DNA of 13,852 bases from Monoraphidium neglectum (lineage: Eukaryota > Chlorophyta > Chlorophyceae > Sphaeropleales > Selenastraceae): assembly GCF_000611645.1 (NCBI RefSeq), contig NW_014013328.1, positions 18,476-32,327 on the forward strand. Reading direction: 5' to 3'. Made by a program: the position numbers and the translations under genes. Of this stretch, positions 8,899 to 13,852 are shown one piece after another. Every line of letters begins with the position of its first letter. Positions within the stretch are counted from its first letter, which is position 1. The notes beneath the pieces are model-generated. The model did no database searches. It had not been told where the DNA came from and saw nothing but the letters and a program-made list of their open reading frames with translations.

Positions 8899-11800
8899 TT
8901 GCGAGCAGTGATAGCAGGGCAATGGCGCACCGGCAGACGGTGAGTTGGAGAAAGAATTCCGTGCGATTGGCATGTAGTGCTTCCGCGGGCGTGCCAGGCC
9001 AAAAGCAGGCACCTTGCCGCCTGGTGCGCGCGCTCAGTGCTGCGCTGCCGCCGCTCGCTCAGCTGTGTTGCCGCCCCCAGCAGTCAAGGCCTCAGCCATA
9101 GGTCTAGACCAAGCAGCAGCAATGCAGGACTACATTCATGACAGCCACTTTTTTTGCCAGGGAGCAATGTAAACAATGCGGGCAGCACCCCTAGGCGGCG
9201 CCGACAGCCGCTAGTTCACGATGTGTTCAATTGCAAGTGATGTTTGCGAACGTATGCGCCAGCCACGCCGCAAGATGCGAATGTCGCAACCATGCCATCC
9301 TTGGATCTCCCCACCTACCACAACTCCCCCCCTTGCAGGCCCTCCCCGGCCCGCGTGCCCAGCGCCCGCCCGCCCCCGCCGGCCGCGCCGCGACCCGCCG
9401 CCGCGCGGCCGTTCGGCGCACCGAGGCCTCCCTCTCTGCACAGCCCGCCTCGGCGGCCGGTGCGTCCGCGTCCCTGGCTGCCGCGCAATACCGGTCCCTC
9501 CAGACCAGCAGCGGCGGCCGGACGCCCCTCAAATATGCGTCTCCCTGGGGTTCAAACGAGCGCCGTGCGGCGCTTGTGGCGCGTATCAGGGACGCGGCGT
9601 CAGTGGAGTCCCTCGTCTCGGTGTGGGCGGCCAACCGGCAGCTGCTCGGGCCCGCTGAGGTGGCGGTCATGTTTCACCAGCTGGCGCGGGTGGCGGACCC
9701 GGCCAAGCTGTCCCTCAAGGGCATGGAGATGAGCAAGGTGGGGGCGGGCTTCAATGAGCGCGTGCGGAGTCGCTGATACTTCAAGTGTGTGCGTGTGTGC
9801 GTGCGTGCGTGTGTGAGTGTGTGTGCATGCGTGTGTGTGAGTGTGTGTGTGTGTGTGTGGTGCATGCATCAGTGTGCATTGCATGCGCAGAGCTTGCTTG
9901 CCTGTGAGCTTTTCGGTGCTTTTTGGGTGGTCAGGGTTTGGTGTGGGTGTGGGCGTGGATATCAAATGCGCATGCGCGCGCGCACTGCACACGCGTGCCG
10001 TGAGCGGCACATGCCGCCGATGCCGCAAGCGCCGCGTTTGCACGGGGCTCGCGGTGCACCTTTGCCACCTTTTCGCCGTCGCGCCGCCGGCCGCGCCGCC
10101 GGCCGCGCCGCCGCCCCGCCGCAGGCGCTGCTGCGAGAGCTGCTGATCCACTCTGAGGACCGCATGGCCTCAATGGCAGGCCCCGAGTTTGCCTACATCA
10201 TAGCAGCCCTTGCAAAGCTCAAGAGCGGGCCGGACACCGCCTGGCTCAACAGGCGCGCAAAGGGGGGCGGGGGCGGCCGCGCACGCGGCGCTCCGGTCGG
10301 CGGACGGCGGCTGCTGGGCGGCGGCTCTTTTGCCTGTGGCTCATTTGCAGGCGGCATCAGGCCGTGCAGGCGGGCATCAGTGCGTTCGCGACACCCAGGA
10401 TGCCCCCTCACGATGCAAATGCTGCACTTGGGATGCTGCGTGCGCATGCGCGCATGCCTGTGTTGTGCAAACGCAGGTGGATGGCAGTGAGCCGCGGGAA
10501 GCTGGAGGGCCTCACGGCGGAGCAGCTGGCGGTCGCGCTGCGCGCGCTGTGCCGCCTGGAGATGCGCCCCAAGTGAGGCGCCGGCCGTCGCGGTCTCGCA
10601 TGAGCACCGCCGCAACACACGCGCGCCTCATTTCGCGCTGTTCTGTGGGGAAGGGATGCCTTTTCCTGCTGGGGGCGCAGCAGGGGGCGACGCGTGCCTA
10701 GGGGGCAGCCCGTCAATCCTCGTTCATAGGCCGCACAAGACAGCGTTATCGCTGCAGCCGCGCTCCCAGCGCTCTGCGACGATCCCCCCATGAAAGAAGC
10801 CATCGACGCCCCTCCATCCTGACAGGGACGTGAAGCAGTGCATCGCGTTTCCCGCTTGGATGTCCCTATACATGGCCGCCATGAGGCCGCGGCTGGCGCA
10901 GGTGGGTCCCTGCTCTTCCGAAAGGCATGCGGGTGCGAGCTCTTGCATGAAGCATGCCCGAGCGTTTGCACGTGCACGCGCTCAGGCATGCTGCTGTGCG
11001 TGGGTTAGGTGCATGCGCACGTGTTCAAGGGGAGGGGCCAAGCGCTAGTGGGTGCTGGGTCACAGATGTGGCATGTTAGAAAGCGGTCATGCTCACATCT
11101 TCCATGCACACGGGCTGCAGTCTCGTCACTCACCAGCACAGATTTCATCAGCAGCACTGACCCACTCGCACCGCTGCGATCAACCTGCCTCCTCCCTGCC
11201 AGTGCGGCGCGTACGACGCGAGCCGGCTGCTGGACTGCCTGGCAGAGCTCGGGCACAGGCCAGACCGGGAGTTCATGGCGGCTTGGTGCGCGTGCATGCA
11301 GGTGCGTGGGCTGCGGTCGCTGCATTGGTGTACCGCTCGGAGGCTGCCAGCAGCAGGCACGCTGCTGTGTGTCAAGAGGCGGCAGTTTACGCTTCGCTTC
11401 CTTGTGCATCGCGTGCCACTTTTGGGTCCCCCCCTCAACCTGTCTGTTGGCCAGCGCCCCATCGTGTGCCTGCTTTCACTCTGCACGCAACACACAAACA
11501 CGCACTTTCCCCAATGCACGCATGACACACACGCACAATCTCTCCTCCTCTGCTCGCTCACACACATTGTCCCTCTTCCGAACCGCACCTCAACACCACC
11601 TCCCTTCTCGTCCGCCTCCATCCTCCCTTGCCCTATCCTGTACCTTGTAACAGCCCAAGCTGGCATCCCTGGACGCGGGCGCCCTCGCCCGTGTGATGGG
11701 CTCCATGGCCGCGATCAGGTGCGCCCGATGAAGTTGTGCTATCCTGTGCAAACCAAACACGCAATCCTGCTCCTTCGGGGTAATGCGAGCTCATGCCAAG

Positions 11801-12591
11801 CCGGCGCACTTGGGCACGATGGCCGCTGCTGGCACACCCCAACTCCTTCCCTTCCTCCCCATCCCCTTCAACCCCTGTCACGCCCCCATCCCCCTCCGCA
11901 CATCTGCGGCCCCTGCCATCATCAACCTATGCAATCAGGTTCGAGCCGGAGCCCTCCTTCATGCGGGCCTACTGCTCTGAGGTGTACCAGAAGCTGCCCC
12001 TCTTCGACGACAGGTGGCGGGCGGCCCCCAGGGCTCGGGCTGGCAGGGAAGGGATGCAGCAGTGCGCATGGGGCGCTCACTCTGCCCCAAACCTCGATCG
12101 TGCAACGACCTCCCCAACCTTCTTCACCCCACCCCAAATCAACCTGTACACCACATGACCACACCTTGACAATCAACTACCGCTGCCATCAACTGACCCC
12201 CAATCTTCCAGGGACCTGGCCACCGCGCTGACCGCCTTCACAGCCCTCAAGCGCCTGGCCAAGCACGACTTCCTGGGGGAATTTCTGGAGGAGGTGCCTG
12301 GGGGGTTGGCCTTTTTCACATGGCGTGATGTCATTGCAGTGTTGGTGGTGTGTGGTCGGGTTTGTGTCCACGCGTGTGTGGCGGATGTCGCTTGCAGACG
12401 GGCGCACCATGTAGCGGTCGAGATTCGCATTTTGCAGTTGTTCTGGGCTCACTCCTTGGATTGTCTCATCGAGTGAAGGCCAAAAGACAGCAAATGCATT
12501 GGTAACGGCGAGCAGTCGAATGCCCACATGCATCATGCGCGTGGCCTTCCGCTCACTCGATGCACCTGAGTTCGCTAATCAGCCGCCCGAG

Positions 12592-12623
<32 letters not shown>

Positions 12624-13593
12624 ACACACACACACGTCCGCACCCACGCACGCACACACACGCACACGTACACACACACACAGAGTTCATTGATGCTCGC
12701 GTCGGGCCACCTCTGACACCGGCCCCAACCGCCCGCAACCAACACCCTCGCTTCAGGTTGCCGGCAAGTTGCCCACCTTCGGCCCCAAGGCCCTGGGCAA
12801 CGTGCTGTGGGCGCTGGGCACGCTGCGTTACGCGCCGCCCGCCCACTGGCTGGACCGGGTCGCGGCGCACCTGGAGTCTGAGCTCTGGCGGTTCCAGGGC
12901 CGCGCCCTGGCGGCGAGCCTCTGGGGCCTGGCGCGCTGCGGGTACCGGCCGACTGAGGAGTGGGTGATCTCCGCCCTCGACGCGTCCATGAGCAAGCTGC
13001 GCTCGCTGGACGCGGGCGGCTGCGTGATGGCGGCGCAGGCGCTGGCGGCGTTCGGGTTCCGGCCGGCGGCCGGGTCCGCGGCGTTCGCCAAGTGGGCGCG
13101 GTGGTGGGAGGCGTTTGGCTTTGCGGCGGAGGCGCGGAGGTTCCGCCCGGCAGAGGTGGGGCGCGTCGGCGGGTGGGACTGGTGTTGTGATGGGATGTAC
13201 GCTGCTCTGTGTGTGCTCTGGGCGCCTGTGCGGCATCATGCGGCGGAATTGTGACCCACAACAGTCGCTGCTCGTGGTTTCGGGCGTTTGTGACACATGG
13301 GAGGTGTCGTGGGCACGCCATGAATCGTGTATGCTGTGAGCGGAATGCCACGCGGCGTCACTTGTTTCAATCCCACAGCATGCTCCCCACAAACTGCTGA
13401 CGTCACTTTTGGGCGCCCCACATGCACACCTACAATCCCGCCTCCACTTCATCAACGCCACCTCGACCCCCCTCTCTGCTGACGCACCTGCATCGCTACC
13501 CCCCACCATGCTGCTTATCTCCCTGCCCCTGCACCCCAGGTGTGTGACTTCCTGGTAGCTGCCACGTCCCTGGGGATGCCCCTGGACTCGCAG
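8895..13593 (+). CDS. Second OPR protein, probably organelle-targeted (11 exons seen, 3' end beyond window)
   Basis: Exons: 8895-8939, 9339-9737, 10125-10252, 10477-10572, 10826-10901, 11203-11301, 11654-11718, 11939-12013, 12212-12293, 12757-13155, 13540-13593. Phases match throughout, giving 506 codons. Residues 1 to about 60 are Ala/Arg/Ser-rich with few acidic residues, as in chloroplast or mitochondrial transit peptides. OPR-like helices follow, for example ESLVSVWAANRQLL, FAYIIAALAKL, LTAEQLAVALRALCRL and ASRLLDCLAELGHRPD. Exon 10 (356-488) holds two exact 38-residue units, with cores ALGNVLWALGTLRYAPPAHW and ALAASLWGLARCGYRPTEEW, and a third degenerate one. Known: OPR factors bind organelle transcripts and promote their stability or translation; many algal members are annotated as Tbc2-like. 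The C-terminal RAP domain found in many relatives would lie past the window. All introns are GT..AG except intron 3, best read as GC..AG. Exon 1 is the least sure: an alternative ATG at 9240 opens directly into exon 2. Confidence 0.86.
9785..9860 (+). repeat. (GT)n microsatellite in intron 2 of the second OPR gene
   Basis: A run of GT with scattered GC and GA interruptions starts about 47 bp after the donor at 9738. It is the opposite strand type to the CA tract in intron 9 of the same gene. No coding role. Confidence 0.9.
10081..10124 (+). repeat. GC-only tandem repeat forming the 3' end of intron 2
   Basis: The 44 bases before exon 3 are almost all G and C, with a 12-base unit (GCGCCGCCGGCC) present twice in tandem, then CCGCCCCGCCGCAG at the acceptor. 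There is no uninterrupted pyrimidine tract, unlike the C-rich acceptors of the other introns. Confidence 0.7.
10253..10476 (+). other. Candidate GC..AG intron (intron 3 of the second OPR gene)
   Basis: Exon 4 needs a phase-2 donor in the frame of exon 3, and no phase-2 GT exists between 10125 and 10470. Splicing at AACAG|GC (10252/10253) to CGCAG|GTGG (10476/10477) restores AGG and yields TAWLNRWMAVSRGKLEGL, with proper OPR spacing. The donor does not match the usual GC consensus (AG|GCAAGT), so this is uncertain. Confidence 0.45.
12592..12682 (+). repeat. (CA)n microsatellite in intron 9 of the second OPR gene
   Basis: Two long CA runs with CATA, CGCA and GTCC interruptions lie inside the intron 12294-12756, about 75 bp before the acceptor at 12756. 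Overlapping Thr/His and Val/Cys open frames on the two strands are artefacts of the repeat. Confidence 0.9.
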
Positions 13594-13852
13594 GTGTGCG
13601 CTGGCGGGGCTGGGTGGCGTGGCAGCCGCAGCCAGGATCCGGCAACTCTGCTTCATCCACCTTCGGCGGCGAGTCACGAACACCCCCCTCTTCACGCTCC
13701 CTCCAACCCGCTCCATTCACCCCCGCTCCCAGCAACCTCACCCCTTTCACCCCAACCCTCCCTCCACCCCAGACCTTCGCTCATGCATCACACCCCCCCA
13801 CCCGACTTGCCCCTCCACCACGCCCCTGCACCCCACGCACCCTTCACCACGC
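13594..13852 (+). other. Intron 11 of the second OPR gene, reaching a possible exon 12
   Basis: The sequence after the donor CAG|GTGTGC at 13594 becomes strongly C-rich, as seen at other intron 3' ends. An acceptor CACCCCAG|ACC at 13772/13773 is in phase 0 but opens only into a few codons followed by C-rich, non-coding-looking sequence. The next real exon may instead be outside the window. Confidence 0.35.

Noticed and set aside
1..13852. tRNA or rRNA genes and transposable elements
   Set aside because: No cloverleaf-type A/B box pair, rRNA signature, transposase, reverse transcriptase or terminal repeats were recognised by eye on either strand; a tRNAscan or repeat-library search would be needed to be certain.

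Overview
The window looks like nuclear DNA of a green alga, probably Chlorophyceae (Chlamydomonas, Volvox or Haematococcus-like); the species cannot be told. Signs are very GC-rich coding sequence with C/G third codon positions, many short exons split by 150-500 nt introns with C-rich 3' ends, long CA/GT and CTG/CAG repeats, and two octotricopeptide repeat (OPR) proteins, a family greatly expanded in these algae. The track-style long open frames are mostly by-products of GC richness and repeats; the real genes had to be assembled from exons using protein-family logic, GT..AG sites and matching phases.

Layout. (1) Minus strand, left edge: the 5' half of an OPR gene. A solid exon runs from 641 down to 1 and off the window, carrying at least two nearly identical 38-residue repeats (114-nt period). 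A Gly/Ser-rich N-terminal coding region lies upstream at about 859-1551, with one in-frame TGA. (2) 1552-3670: no gene recognised; a CTG tract at 3007-3112 and a perfect hairpin at 2606-2631. (3) Plus strand, 3851-7176: a complete seven-exon gene whose exons add to 1731 nt (576 residues plus stop). It encodes two RRM domains, a Gly/Met-rich segment, a long disordered part with polyQ and His-rich tracts, and a C-terminal U-box: a putative RNA-binding E3 ubiquitin ligase. (4) 7177-8894: no gene recognised; probably 3' UTR, intergenic DNA and the next promoter. (5) Plus strand, 8895 to beyond 13593: a second OPR gene, with 11 exons assembled (1518 nt, 506 codons, phases consistent throughout) and its 3' end off the window. 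Its N terminus looks like an organelle transit peptide, and three clear 38-residue OPR units sit in its largest exon.

How they fit together. The OPR proteins are expected to act in chloroplast or mitochondrion on specific transcripts; the RRM/U-box protein would act in cytosol or nucleus, linking RNA binding to ubiquitination. All three point to post-transcriptional control, but nothing here shows that they are co-regulated. The most unusual item is the RRM-RRM-polyQ-U-box architecture.
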